Shown one piece after another: positions 15,440 to 23,802 of a DNA stretch of 37,197 bases (its first letter is position 1; every line of letters begins with the position of its first letter). Origin of the DNA: Gammaproteobacteria bacterium (GTDB lineage Bacteria; Pseudomonadota; Gammaproteobacteria; Steroidobacterales; Steroidobacteraceae); NCBI GenBank assembly GCA_030037905.1, contig JASHPX010000353.1, forward strand, positions 1 through 37,197, read 5' to 3'. Both the position numbers and the translations under genes were made by a program. The notes under the pieces are model-generated. The model did no database searches, was not told where the DNA came from, and saw only the letters and a program-made list of their open reading frames with translations.

Positions 15440-15823
15440 TCAGGCGCCGTCTGCAAAGCACAGCAGCCGCGCGCGCGCACGCTCTGGGGGCATCCCCACC
15501 AGCAGGGGCGCAGGCTCCGGGCCGTGTAGCCGGCCCGTCGGGGCAGCCCGCAGCGGCACGAACGAGAGCCCCCCGGCGCCCGGTGGCATTGGCGGCGCTC
15601 GCGAGCGCCGCGCGTGCCGCTTGCACACCGGCGGGCACCCCCGAGGGCATCCAGCAGCAGGCGCTGGCACGGAGTGTTGGCGAGATGCTCGGCGCCCCGC
15701 GGCACGAAGCGCCCGGCGGCTGCGCGCCAGCGGCAGGTTGAACGGCGCGGTGCGCGCGTTACCCAGATGCAGCTCGCCCGTGGGACTGGGCGCGAAGCGT
15801 GTGACCACCATATCGGCCGGCAT
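15440..15823 (-). pseudogene. Collapsed glutamyl-tRNA synthetase relic (gltX-like)
   Basis: Glutamyl-tRNA synthetase pieces appear in order but in different frames. 15823-15719 reads VVTRFAPSPTGELHLGNAR, with the HIGH-class motif. 15720-15643 reads GRFVPRG then LLLDALG, decayed from the GRFVLR-type strand and following helix. 15626-15570 reads VQAARAALASAANATGRRG, and 15568-15440 reads LSFVPLRAAPTGRLHGPEP and ends at PERARARL, the C-terminal tail of the anticodon-binding domain. Only about 128 codons remain of about 470. The middle, including KMSKS, is gone and at least two frame changes are needed, so no working enzyme can come from here. A functional copy must exist elsewhere. It lies between cysS and lpxH. 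The first 35 codons are well preserved, so the decay may be fairly recent. Confidence 0.78.
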
Positions 15824-15864
15824 CCGTACAATGTAGCGTAACTGCCGTCCCCGGGCGATGCGCC

Positions 15865-16587
15865 GTGACTACGCTGTTCGTCTCCGACCTGCATCTGGAT
15901 GCGGCCTGCCCCGCCGCCGCCGCACAGTTCCTGCAGTTCCTCGCGCAGCGCGCGCGCGACGCCGAGGCGCTGTACGTACTCGGGGATCTGTTCGAGACCT
16001 GGATTGGCGATGACGATGATGAGGCCTTCCGCAGAAACATCTGCGCAGCGCTGTCGCAACTCACCGCGCACGGTGTGCCCTGCTACATCATGCACGGCAA
16101 TCGCGACTTCCTGCTCGGCCCCGGCTTCGAGACGGCCAGCGGCGCGCGCCTGATCCCCGATCCGCTGCTCGTGCAGCTATACGGGCAGACCGTGCTGCTC
16201 ACGCATGGTGACGCGCTGTGTACCGAAGACCATGCCTACCAGCGCCTGCGCGGCGTGGTACGCGCTGCGCGCTGGCAGCGCCGCTTCCTGCGATTGCCGC
16301 TGACCGTGCGCCGCTCGCTCGCCGAGCGCGCGCGTTCCGGCAGCCGGCGGCACACCGCGCGTGCGGACGAGGAGATCATGGATGTCGACCCACAGGCGGT
16401 CAGCGCGGCGATGCGAGCCTGCGGCGTGCAGTGCCTGGTACACGGCCACACGCACCGCCCAGCGGTACACGAGCTCGTACTGGAGGGAAAGCCCGCCCGA
16501 CGCATCGTGCTCGGCGCCTGGCATGACACGGGCAGCTGCCTCGTCTGGGACGAGGCAGGTGTCAGGCTGGAACGGCTGCCGCGCTGA
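15865..16587 (+). CDS. lpxH: UDP-2,3-diacylglucosamine diphosphatase
   Basis: LpxH hydrolyses UDP-2,3-diacylglucosamine to lipid X, the fourth-step product of lipid A synthesis, at the inner face of the cytoplasmic membrane. The 240-residue product has the calcineurin-type metal motifs: FVSDLHLD (DXH, residues 6-13), VLGDLFETWIGDD (GDXXE), MHGNRDFLLG (GNHD-type), LTHGDALCTED, and the C-terminal GHTHRPAVH. The GTG at 15865 is the start, matching the short N-terminus of the family. A weak purine-rich tract precedes it. Its last 26 bases overlap the end of the convergent kinase gene. Confidence 0.96.
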   Translation: MTTLFVSDLHLDAACPAAAAQFLQFLAQRARDAEALYVLGDLFETWIGDDDDEAFRRNICAALSQLTAHGVPCYIMHGNRDFLLGPGFETASGARLIPDPLLVQLYGQTVLLTHGDALCTEDHAYQRLRGVVRAARWQRRFLRLPLTVRRSLAERARSGSRRHTARADEEIMDVDPQAVSAAMRACGVQCLVHGHTHRPAVHELVLEGKPARRIVLGAWHDTGSCLVWDEAGVRLERLPR

Positions 16588-17821
16588 GCAGCCACGCCGC
16601 GCGCGCCGCCTCGAGCGCCTCCACGGTCTGCCCGGCGTCGGCAAACCGATCCTCGCGCCGCTTGGCGAGCATGCGATCGAGCAGCGGTTGCAGCTCGGCC
16701 ATCGTTTCCGGCAGGCGCGGCAGGGGCGCATTGCGATGCATGTAGATGATCGCCATCGGATTGTCCGCGCTGAAGGGCTTCTGTGCCGTGAGCATCTCGT
16801 AGAGCACGACGCCGAGGCTGTAGAGGTCGCTGCGCGCATCGAGCTCCTGGCCGTGACCCTGTTCGGGGCTCATGTAGTGTGGCGTGCCGAAGATGAGTCC
16901 CGCGTCAGTGAGCTCGAGCTCCAGTCCCTCGTGCTTGGCCAGTCCGAAGTCGATCAGCGCCACCTGATCGTTGAGGCGCAGCATGACATTGCCGGGCTTG
17001 AGGTCGCGGTGCAGTATGCCCTCCTCGTGCAGTGCGCCGAGCGCGCGCGCGATCTGCGCCGCGAAGCCGAGCGCCTCGGAGGCGGATAGCCCCGCGCGCA
17101 TGCGACGGCGCAGGTCTCCGTGGTGGAAGTATTCCATCGCGAGATAGGCGTGATCGTCCGCGACCCCGAGCTCATAGAGCCGCACGATATTGGCGTGACG
17201 CACGCGCTGCGCGATCTCGTATTCCTGGATGAAGCGCGCCAGCGCCTGGTCCACGCCGCTCTCGTCGCGGCGCGAGGGAGTGACCTTCAGGGCCACGAGC
17301 GCGCCGACCTTCTCGCTCTCGGCGACATACAGCTGCGACACCGAGCCGCGCGCGAGCAGTCGCGCGCGCCGGTAGCCCGGGATGCGCGCGTCGCCGAAGC
17401 GGCGCGACTCCTCTGCCTCCGGCGATACGCGCCAGTCGGCGAGCGCGCGCCGGTGCTCGACGCTCGCCAGCTGCAGCAGCTCGATCAGGTGCGCGTGATC
17501 GACGCGGTCCTTGCAGATCACTCCGCAGGCGCCGGCGTCGGTTACACGGCTGCGCAGCGCCTGCTCCTCGTTGTCGGCCAGGAAGATGACCGGGGCGAAG
17601 CCCGGGCGGCTCACCAGCTCATGTAGCCACACCAGTCCCTGCCCCTCGCGCAGGCTGGAGAGCAGCACCGCATCGTAACCCTGTGCCAGAAACTCCACCG
17701 GCAGCGCTCCGCGGGCCCCCGGCGGGTGCGCGCGGATCTGGGCGTCGGGCCAGCGGCAGCTGACGTGATGGCGGATCAGCGCCCTGACCTTCGGATCCTC
17801 TTCGACCAACAACAGTCGCAT
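16562..17821 (-). CDS. Pseudo-receiver fused to a Ser/Thr protein kinase
   Basis: This is a 419-residue protein with two domains. Residues 1-120 have the CheY-like fold (LLLVEEDPKVRALIRHHV, APVIFLADN, then ICKDRVDH with the conserved Lys). The phosphoacceptor Asp is replaced: YDAVLLSSLREG has Ser55 where Asp is expected, so phosphorelay is unlikely. Residues about 150-400 are a Hanks-type kinase with ALVALKV (catalytic Lys), ILHRDLKPGNVML, LIDFGLAK, GTPHYMSPEQ and DARSDLYSLGVVLYEML. The glycine-rich loop is irregular (ARGSVSQLYV). No membrane segment is seen, so it is cytosolic. Its partner is unknown. It overlaps lpxH by 26 bp tail to tail, and purF ends upstream on the same strand. Confidence 0.9.
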   Translation of the reverse strand: MRLLLVEEDPKVRALIRHHVSCRWPDAQIRAHPPGARGALPVEFLAQGYDAVLLSSLREGQGLVWLHELVSRPGFAPVIFLADNEEQALRSRVTDAGACGVICKDRVDHAHLIELLQLASVEHRRALADWRVSPEAEESRRFGDARIPGYRRARLLARGSVSQLYVAESEKVGALVALKVTPSRRDESGVDQALARFIQEYEIAQRVRHANIVRLYELGVADDHAYLAMEYFHHGDLRRRMRAGLSASEALGFAAQIARALGALHEEGILHRDLKPGNVMLRLNDQVALIDFGLAKHEGLELELTDAGLIFGTPHYMSPEQGHGQELDARSDLYSLGVVLYEMLTAQKPFSADNPMAIIYMHRNAPLPRLPETMAELQPLLDRMLAKRREDRFADAGQTVEALEAARAAWLLSAAAVPA

Positions 17822-17885
17822 ACGCGGCTGCCTTTCTATCGGCTCGGCGCAGGGTGAGAAAGTCGTTTGGCGGGACGCAGCCCCG

Positions 17886-19394
17886 TCATGGAGCGCCGAC
17901 GGCCTTCAATCCGGACTGCGCCAGACGCCGGCGCGCGCGGGCCTCGTCCGAGCGCGAGCGCTGCAGCCGCTCGAGGTATTGGGGAGTCACATCACCGGTG
18001 ACGTACTGACCCGAGAAACACGAGGTATCGAACTCGTCGATGTGCGCATCATCGTGCCGGCAGGCTGCCACCATATCCTCGAGATCCTGGTAGATGAGCC
18101 AATCGGCGCCGATCAGCTGCGCCACCTCCCCGATGCTGCGACCCGCGGCCACGAGCTCATGAGTGGCCGGCATGTCGATGCCGTAGACATTCGGGAAGCG
18201 CACCGGCGGGGCCGCGGAGGCGAAGTACACCTTGCGGGCCCCCGCCTCGCGCGCCAGATCGATGATCTGCGCCGAGGTGGTGCCGCGCACGATCGAGTCG
18301 TCCACGAGCAGCACGTTCTTGCCGCGAAATTCCAGCTCGATCGCGTTGAGCTTGCGCCGTACCGAGCGCTCGCGCTGCTCCTGCCCGGGCATGATGAAGG
18401 TGCGCCCGATGTAGCGGTTCTTGTTGAATCCCTCGCGGTACTTCAGTCCGAGAATCTGCGCCATCTGCAGCGCGCTGGTGCGGCTCGTGTCGGGCACCGG
18501 AATGACCACGTCGATGTCGTGGTTGGGCCGCTCGCGCAGGATCTTGGCGGCGAGCTTCTCGCCCATGCGCATGCGGGCGCGATACACCGAGATGTTGTCG
18601 ATGATCGAATCGGGACGGGCGAAATAGACGTACTCGAAGATGCAGGGCGTGTGCCGCACCGTCGCGACGCACTGCTGGGTGTGCAGCCGCCCGTTCTCGT
18701 CGATGAATACGGCCTCACCGGGCGCCACGTCGCGCACCAGCTGGAAGGACAGCATGTCCAGCGCCACGCTCTCCGAGGCGAGCATGTACTCGGTGCCGCG
18801 TGGCGTGCGTCGCTGACCGAGCACCAGAGGTCGGATGCCATTCGGGTCGCGAAACCCGAGGATGCCATGTCCGATGACCATGGCGACCACCGCATAACCG
18901 CCGCGGCAGCGCCGATAGACCGCGCTGGCGGCCGCGAAGATGTCCGCCGGTGTCACGCGCGTGGTACCGACACGCTGCAGCTCCGAGGCGAACACGTTCA
19001 GCAATACCTCGGAGTCCGATTCGGTGTTCAGGTGGCGGCGATCCTCGCGGATCAACACTTCGGCGAGCTCTGCGGCGTTCGTGAGGTTGCCATTGTGCGC
19101 GAGGCAGATACCGTAGGGCGCATTGACATAGAAGGGTTGCGCTTCGGAGGCGCTGTCGCAGCCGGCGGTCGGGTAGCGCACGTGGCCGATGCCGACGTTG
19201 CCGGCAAGCTCGAGCATGTGGCGCTGCTCGAATACGTCGCGCACCAGACCCGCGGCCTTGTGCGAGCAGAGCTTTCCCTCGAACGCCGTCATGATGCCGG
19301 CGGCATCCTGGCCGCGATGCTGCAGGACGGTCAGCGCGTCGTACAGGCGCTGATTGACCGGACCGGTGCCGACGATGCCGACGATGCCGCACAT
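17886..19394 (-). CDS. purF: Amidophosphoribosyltransferase
   Basis: PurF makes 5-phosphoribosylamine from PRPP and glutamine, the first step of purine synthesis. The 502-residue product starts MCGIVGIVG, giving the N-terminal nucleophile Cys2 of the Ntn-glutaminase domain. It continues with HVRYPTAGC and AHNGNLTN, and has the PRPP-binding motif [18 protein letters not shown] near residue 360 in the C-terminal phosphoribosyltransferase domain. Length matches E. coli (505). It lies 21 bp downstream of cvpA, the classic cvpA-purF pair. Confidence 0.98.
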   Translation of the reverse strand: MCGIVGIVGTGPVNQRLYDALTVLQHRGQDAAGIMTAFEGKLCSHKAAGLVRDVFEQRHMLELAGNVGIGHVRYPTAGCDSASEAQPFYVNAPYGICLAHNGNLTNAAELAEVLIREDRRHLNTESDSEVLLNVFASELQRVGTTRVTPADIFAAASAVYRRCRGGYAVVAMVIGHGILGFRDPNGIRPLVLGQRRTPRGTEYMLASESVALDMLSFQLVRDVAPGEAVFIDENGRLHTQQCVATVRHTPCIFEYVYFARPDSIIDNISVYRARMRMGEKLAAKILRERPNHDIDVVIPVPDTSRTSALQMAQILGLKYREGFNKNRYIGRTFIMPGQEQRERSVRRKLNAIELEFRGKNVLLVDDSIVRGTTSAQIIDLAREAGARKVYFASAAPPVRFPNVYGIDMPATHELVAAGRSIGEVAQLIGADWLIYQDLEDMVAACRHDDAHIDEFDTSCFSGQYVTGDVTPQYLERLQRSRSDEARARRRLAQSGLKAVGAP

Positions 19395-19415
19395 GCCCGT
19401 GCTGTTCCTGGCCTG

Positions 19416-19919
19416 CTAATCCGAGGCGCTGAGGGAATGACCGACGGCAATTTTACGCTCGCCCACCATGCCGCGCAGCACATTCGCGACGTGCTCGCTG
19501 TAGGGAATCAGCACCGAGTGGCGCCACCACGGCTGCCCGTCCAGACGCAGCGCGTGACACAGGATGACAAACAGACCGATGATCACCCAACCGCGCAGCA
19601 AACCAAATATGCAGCCGAAGAAGCGGTCCACGCCCACCAGCAACGACAGGCGCACGAAGTGGCTCAGCGCCACACCGATCGCCGTGCCGACCAGCAGCAC
19701 GCCGATGAAGATCAGCGTGCGCGCGGCCCACGGACGCACGCCCTCGGTGGCGAGCGCGCCGCCGAGATGCGGCTCCAGCAGCGGCGCGTACAGCCACGCG
19801 AGCCACACCGCCGCGACCCAGGTGATCAGCGCTATCACCTCGCGCAGCAGGCCACGCAGCAACCCCGCGATGCACGAGATCACCACGACCGCGATCAGCA
19901 CATAATCAATCCAATTCAT
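19416..19919 (-). CDS. cvpA: CvpA family membrane protein
   Basis: The 167-residue inner-membrane protein has about four hydrophobic segments (YVLIAVVVISCIAGLLRG, VIALITWVAAVWLAW, TLIFIGVLLVGTAIGVAL, WVIIGLFVILCHAL). The N-terminal NWIDYVLI matches the family opening. CvpA is needed for colicin V production in E. coli; its general function is not settled. It is directly upstream of purF and downstream of dedD, the conserved order. Confidence 0.93.
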   Translation of the reverse strand: MNWIDYVLIAVVVISCIAGLLRGLLREVIALITWVAAVWLAWLYAPLLEPHLGGALATEGVRPWAARTLIFIGVLLVGTAIGVALSHFVRLSLLVGVDRFFGCIFGLLRGWVIIGLFVILCHALRLDGQPWWRHSVLIPYSEHVANVLRGMVGERKIAVGHSLSASD

Positions 19920-20049
19920 CCTTCAGGCGTCCCCATACTCAGGCGTCCTCATGGTGCGCAGTGTGCTGCACCCGATTTTATCGGCGGCCCATGCGCAATC
20001 TGCGCCGCCAGTTCTCATTGCCGCATCTAAGGTTCTGCGGCTGTGATCT

Positions 20050-20742
20050 TCATCGCGGTCTCACGTTCGCGGCGGGCCTCACGTTCGCGGCGGGCCTCAC
20101 GATCGCGGCGGGCAGCCCGGCTGCATGCAGCTTGCCGAGGGCCTGCTCGGCGGCGGCGCGGCCGGGGAAAGCGCCCAGCGCCACGCGGTACAGCCCGCGG
20201 GACGAGCGGCTCACATGCACCGAAAAGCCCTTGCCGCGCGCCACACGCACCAGGCGCGCCGCGTTGGCGGACTTGGCAAACAATCCCAGCTGTACCGACC
20301 AGCCCGCCCCGGCGGCAGCGGAGCGGGACCTGCCCTGGCTCCCGATGCTGGCAGCGGCACCCGTGCTCCTGGCGCGGGCCAAGAGGGGGTGCGCCGGAGG
20401 CGATCTCGGCGGGCTCGACGCACTCGCCGCGCTCGGCGCACTCGGCGCGCTCGGCGGGCTCACCGGGCTGACCTGGCTGACCTGGCTGACCTGGCTGACC
20501 TGGGACGGCGCGGGCGGTCCGGACGACCCGGGCGGCCCCGACAGTCGCATGGGGGCCGCCGCTGGGGCATTGGCGTCCAGATCGATCGTGTAGGAGCGAA
20601 CCGACGGACCCTCGCTGCTCGGAATCGCGTGCACGGTGGCGGCCGGGGGGGCCTGGCTGTGGAACATTTCGGGCACGATCAATACGATCAGCGCCACCAG
20701 TATCGCAGCCCCTGTCAAACGCTCCTTGAGGCGATTTTCCAT
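20050..20742 (-). CDS. dedD: DedD-like SPOR domain cell-division protein
   Basis: DedD proteins are inner-membrane anchored and bind denuded septal peptidoglycan through a SPOR domain. The 230-residue product begins MENRLKERLTGAAILVALIV, a short cytoplasmic tail and one membrane span. A Pro/Ser/Ala-rich linker follows with VSQ tripeptide repeats, and the C-terminal SPOR domain (about 140-215) opens WSVQLGLFAKSANAARLV and includes YRVALGAFPGRAAAEQAL. The extreme C-terminus adds PAANVR repeats. The frame is open upstream to 20856, but the ATG at 20742 fits the family N-terminus. folC ends 11 bp upstream. The two tandem repeats inside this gene are listed separately. Confidence 0.9.
   Translation of the reverse strand: MENRLKERLTGAAILVALIVLIVPEMFHSQAPPAATVHAIPSSEGPSVRSYTIDLDANAPAAAPMRLSGPPGSSGPPAPSQVSQVSQVSQVSPVSPPSAPSAPSAASASSPPRSPPAHPLLARARSTGAAASIGSQGRSRSAAAGAGWSVQLGLFAKSANAARLVRVARGKGFSVHVSRSSRGLYRVALGAFPGRAAAEQALGKLHAAGLPAAIVRPAANVRPAANVRPR
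20060..20113. repeat. 18-bp tandem repeat, three copies, at the dedD 3' end
   Basis: CTCACGTTCGCGGCGGGC is at 20060-20077 and 20078-20095 (identical), and a third copy at 20096-20113 has one change (GATCGC). Minus-strand reading gives PAANVR hexapeptides at the DedD C-terminus. Confidence 0.92.
20468..20503. repeat. 9-bp tandem repeat, four copies, in the dedD linker
   Basis: CTGACCTGG is repeated four times without mismatch. It encodes QVS tripeptides in the periplasmic linker of DedD. Further imperfect 9-bp units lie at 20420-20460. Confidence 0.9.
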
Positions 20743-20753
20743 AAGCCGACGCC

Positions 20754-22055
20754 TCAGTATAGCCCAAGCCACGTCAGCGCCGGCCCGACGACGTGGAAGG
20801 AGCCCAGCACGACGACGCGGTCGCCGGGGCGCGCCAGAGCGCGTGCGCGTGCGCACGCCTCCCCCACCGAGGAGTCGCGCAGGGGCGTGGTGCGCAGCGG
20901 GGCCAGCCGCCCAGCCAGCGCATCGGCAGACAGGCCGCGTGGCTCGTCATGCACGCTCGCGAGCACCCATTGATCGATCACCGCATCGAGCGTACGGCTG
21001 ATCGCGGCGGCATCTTTGTCCGCGAGAATACCCGCGACCGCCAGGGTACGGCCGGCGCAGGGCCGTGCGCGCAGGGCCGCGGCGAGCACCTGCGCGGCCG
21101 GCTCATTGTGGGCGACGTCCAGGATCCACTCGATCTCGCCATGACCGGAATGGCCGCGAGGAGGGACGATCTGGAAGCGGCCCGGCAGGACGAGCGCGCG
21201 CAGCGCCTCCGAGATGCATTCGCGTCCGCACTCGCCCGCACCGCCCACGAATTGCAGCGCCGTGAGTGCACAGGCGGCGTTGCCGTATTGGATGGCCCCG
21301 GGCAGCCCCGGCGCCGCCAGCGGCCCGAGCACGCCCTGGGGGCCGCGGTAGTGCCAGGGCTCGAATGCGTAGCCCGCGCCCTCGATCTGCCAGGAGAACT
21401 CGCGCGTAGCGCAGAGCGCGCGGCAGCCCAGCGCCTGCAAGCGCTCCCATACGCTCGAGGGCATGTCGGGGCTGCCGAGCACCACGGGCTGACCGCGGCG
21501 GAAAATACCCGCCTTCTCCGCGCCGATCTGCTCGAGGGAATCCCCGAGCCAGTCACGGTGATCCATGCCCACCGAACACAGCAGCGCCACGTCGGCATCC
21601 ACGATGTTGGTAGCGTCGAGCCGACCCCCGAGCCCCACCTCCAGCACCATGACGTCGACCGCCGACTCGCGGAACAATTCCAGAGCGGCCAGCGTCCCAT
21701 ATTCGAAGTAGGTCAGCGTCAGGGCGTCGCGCGCGGCCTCGATACACTCGAATGCACCGACCAGCGCCTCATCGGTCGCTTCGCGCCCGTCGACCTGCAC
21801 ACGCTCGTTGTAGCGCACCAGGTGCGGGGATGTGTACAGGCCGACGCGCCGGCCGGCCGAGCGCAGCAGCTGCGCGAGCATCACCGCGGTGGAACCCTTG
21901 CCGTTGGTGCCGCCGACGATCGCGGCCGGGCAGCGCTGCTGCAACAAGCCGAGCCGCGCGGCCACCTCGCGCACCCGATCGAGCGACAGGTCGATGCTGC
22001 GTGCGTGTACGCCCTGCTGGTACTGCAGCCACTGCGCGAGGGTGCGTAACTTCAC
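20754..22055 (-). CDS. folC: Bifunctional folylpolyglutamate synthase/dihydrofolate synthase
   Basis: FolC adds Glu to dihydropteroate and to folates, using ATP. The 433-residue product opens [14 protein letters not shown]. It has the P-loop [11 protein letters not shown] (about 50-60), [43 protein letters not shown], and the C-terminal [11 protein letters not shown]. The GTG at 22055 overlaps the accD stop as GTGA. The same frame is open to 22484, but that part is antisense noise within accD. The folC-dedD-cvpA-purF order is standard in Pseudomonas-like genomes. Confidence 0.97.
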   Translation of the reverse strand: MKLRTLAQWLQYQQGVHARSIDLSLDRVREVAARLGLLQQRCPAAIVGGTNGKGSTAVMLAQLLRSAGRRVGLYTSPHLVRYNERVQVDGREATDEALVGAFECIEAARDALTLTYFEYGTLAALELFRESAVDVMVLEVGLGGRLDATNIVDADVALLCSVGMDHRDWLGDSLEQIGAEKAGIFRRGQPVVLGSPDMPSSVWERLQALGCRALCATREFSWQIEGAGYAFEPWHYRGPQGVLGPLAAPGLPGAIQYGNAACALTALQFVGGAGECGRECISEALRALVLPGRFQIVPPRGHSGHGEIEWILDVAHNEPAAQVLAAALRARPCAGRTLAVAGILADKDAAAISRTLDAVIDQWVLASVHDEPRGLSADALAGRLAPLRTTPLRDSSVGEACARARALARPGDRVVVLGSFHVVGPALTWLGLY

Positions 22056-22918
22056 GCGGCCTGCAACGGCGGACGCTTCTGCAGTAGCCGCAGCAGCTGC
22101 GCCACGCGCTCGCGCATGTCGCGCCGGTCGACGATCATGTCCAACCCACCGTGGTCGAGCAGGAACTCGCTGCGCTGAAACCCCTCCGGCAACGTCTCGC
22201 GCACGATCTGCTGGATGACGCGCGGTCCGGCGAAGCCGATCAACGCGCGCGGCTCGGCGAGATTGAGGTCCCCGAGCATCGCCAGGCTCGCGGACACTCC
22301 GCCGGTGGTCGGGTCGGTCATCACGGAGATGAACGGCAGGCCGGCCCGCGCCAGGCGCACCAGCGCGGCGCTCGTCTTGCTCATCTGCATCAGCGAGAGC
22401 AGCCCCTCCTGCATGCGCGCGCCGCCGCTGGCGGAAAAGCACACCAGTCCACAGCGCTGCGCGACGCAGTGGTCCACCGCACACCGGAAGCGCTCGCCGA
22501 CGACCGAGCCCATCGAGCCGGCGAGGAATCTGAATTCGAACGCGCAGGCGACCAGCTCCTCGCCATGCAACCGGCCGGCGAGCGCCACGAACGCATCCTT
22601 CTCGTGCGTGAGCTTCTGCGCCTCACCGAGCCGCTCCCTGTAGCGCTTGCGATCCTTGAACTTCAACGGATCATCGGGCGTGATGTCGGTGGCGATCTCC
22701 ACGATCGGCTCGGGGTCCAGGAAGCTGCGCAGCCGTTCGCGCGCTCCGATGGGCCGATGATGCGAGCACTTGTGACAGACGTTGAGATTGCGCTCGAGCT
22801 CGGCGCGAAACAGCACCGCATCGCAGGCCGGGCATTTTTCCCACAGCCCCTCCGGCACCGACTTCGAGCGCCGTTCGGTCTTGATGCGCGATGGCACCAT
22901 CTTGTCGAACCACGACAT
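22052..22918 (-). CDS. accD: Acetyl-CoA carboxylase carboxyltransferase beta subunit
   Basis: AccD with AccA moves the carboxyl group from biotin to acetyl-CoA to make malonyl-CoA. The 288-residue product begins [15 protein letters not shown]. The four-Cys zinc finger comes next: KCPACDAVL and NVCHKC. Then come [14 protein letters not shown]-type crotonase-fold residues (read [20 protein letters not shown]) and [16 protein letters not shown], then [11 protein letters not shown]. Length and motifs are normal. truA ends 17 bp upstream. Confidence 0.98.
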   Translation of the reverse strand: MSWFDKMVPSRIKTERRSKSVPEGLWEKCPACDAVLFRAELERNLNVCHKCSHHRPIGARERLRSFLDPEPIVEIATDITPDDPLKFKDRKRYRERLGEAQKLTHEKDAFVALAGRLHGEELVACAFEFRFLAGSMGSVVGERFRCAVDHCVAQRCGLVCFSASGGARMQEGLLSLMQMSKTSAALVRLARAGLPFISVMTDPTTGGVSASLAMLGDLNLAEPRALIGFAGPRVIQQIVRETLPEGFQRSEFLLDHGGLDMIVDRRDMRERVAQLLRLLQKRPPLQAA

Positions 22919-22935
22919 CGAGCGGCGCTCCTGCC

Positions 22936-23802
22936 TCAGATCGGGCGGTCCGGTATGACCGCGGGCATCATAGCCGAATCGGGGGGCAGCCCGAACTGCG
23001 GCGGGTATTCGATACGCCAGAGGTACAGCCCGCAGGCCGCGGCGGTCACGATGTGCGCGTCGCGCTGGCGCGCTTGCAGTCGCGCACGTGCATGCTCCGG
23101 CGGCGCGCGCCCGAGCCCGATCGCGAGCAGCAATCCCACGAGGTTACGCACCATGTGATGCAGGAATGCATTCGCCGTGGCTTCGATCGTCACCCAGTCC
23201 CCACTGCGCTCGACATCGAGCCGTCGCAGGATGCGCACCGGAGAGCGCGACTGACACTCCACCGAGCGAAAGGCGCTGAAGTCATGCTCGCCCAGCAGCC
23301 ACTGCGCACCCAGGCGCATGGCCTGCACGTCCAGCCTCTGGTGCACGCACAGCGCGCGTCCCGCGGCCAGCGCCGAGCGCGCCATGCGATTGAGGATCAC
23401 GTATCGATAGGTGCGTGACAGCGCGCTGTAGCGGGCATGGAAGTGCCCGGGGACCGTGCGCACCCATTGCAGGCTGATATCCTCGGGAAGGTAGGTGTTG
23501 GCGCCCAGCAGCCAGCCACGGCCGCCGCGCACCACCTGCGTATCGAAATGCGCCACCTGTGCACGGGCATGCACTCCGGCATCGGTGCGTCCCGCGCAGA
23601 TCAGCGCGACAGGCGCATCGGCGACGCGTCCCAGCGCCGCCTCGAGCGCGGCCTGTACGCTCGCCGTCCCGGCCTGCACCTGCCAGCCGCCGTAGGCGCG
23701 CCCGTCATACTCGATCCCGACCGCGATGCGCCGCCAGCGGATTTGCGACGCGACGTCCCCGGAGTCCGGCGCGCTTCCAGCCGGCGCCGCAGCCGCGCTC
23801 AA
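22936..23802 (-). CDS. truA: tRNA pseudouridine(38-40) synthase
   Basis: TruA isomerises U38-U40 in the anticodon arm of many tRNAs. The 288-residue product has the family opening [14 protein letters not shown] (near residue 28), the catalytic Asp in [11 protein letters not shown], and [14 protein letters not shown]. The C-terminal [11 protein letters not shown] is also typical. The TTG at 23802 overlaps the fimV stop (TTGA). No ATG or GTG in frame precedes the conserved core, so this weak start is the likely one. About 25 residues longer than E. coli (270) at the N-terminus. Normally trpF-trpB-trpA follow in Pseudomonas; here accD follows directly. Confidence 0.95.
   Translation of the reverse strand: MSAAAAPAGSAPDSGDVASQIRWRRIAVGIEYDGRAYGGWQVQAGTASVQAALEAALGRVADAPVALICAGRTDAGVHARAQVAHFDTQVVRGGRGWLLGANTYLPEDISLQWVRTVPGHFHARYSALSRTYRYVILNRMARSALAAGRALCVHQRLDVQAMRLGAQWLLGEHDFSAFRSVECQSRSPVRILRRLDVERSGDWVTIEATANAFLHHMVRNLVGLLLAIGLGRAPPEHARARLQARQRDAHIVTAAACGLYLWRIEYPPQFGLPPDSAMMPAVIPDRPI

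Noticed and set aside
17979-20030. 683-codon open frame on the plus strand, antisense to purF and cvpA
   Set aside because: It mirrors two well-conserved genes, and its His/Arg/Gln-rich translation has no domain, which is typical of the antisense frame in GC-rich DNA.
22056-22484. Upstream extension of the folC frame
   Set aside because: It overlaps accD in another frame; the family N-terminus begins at the GTG at 22055.
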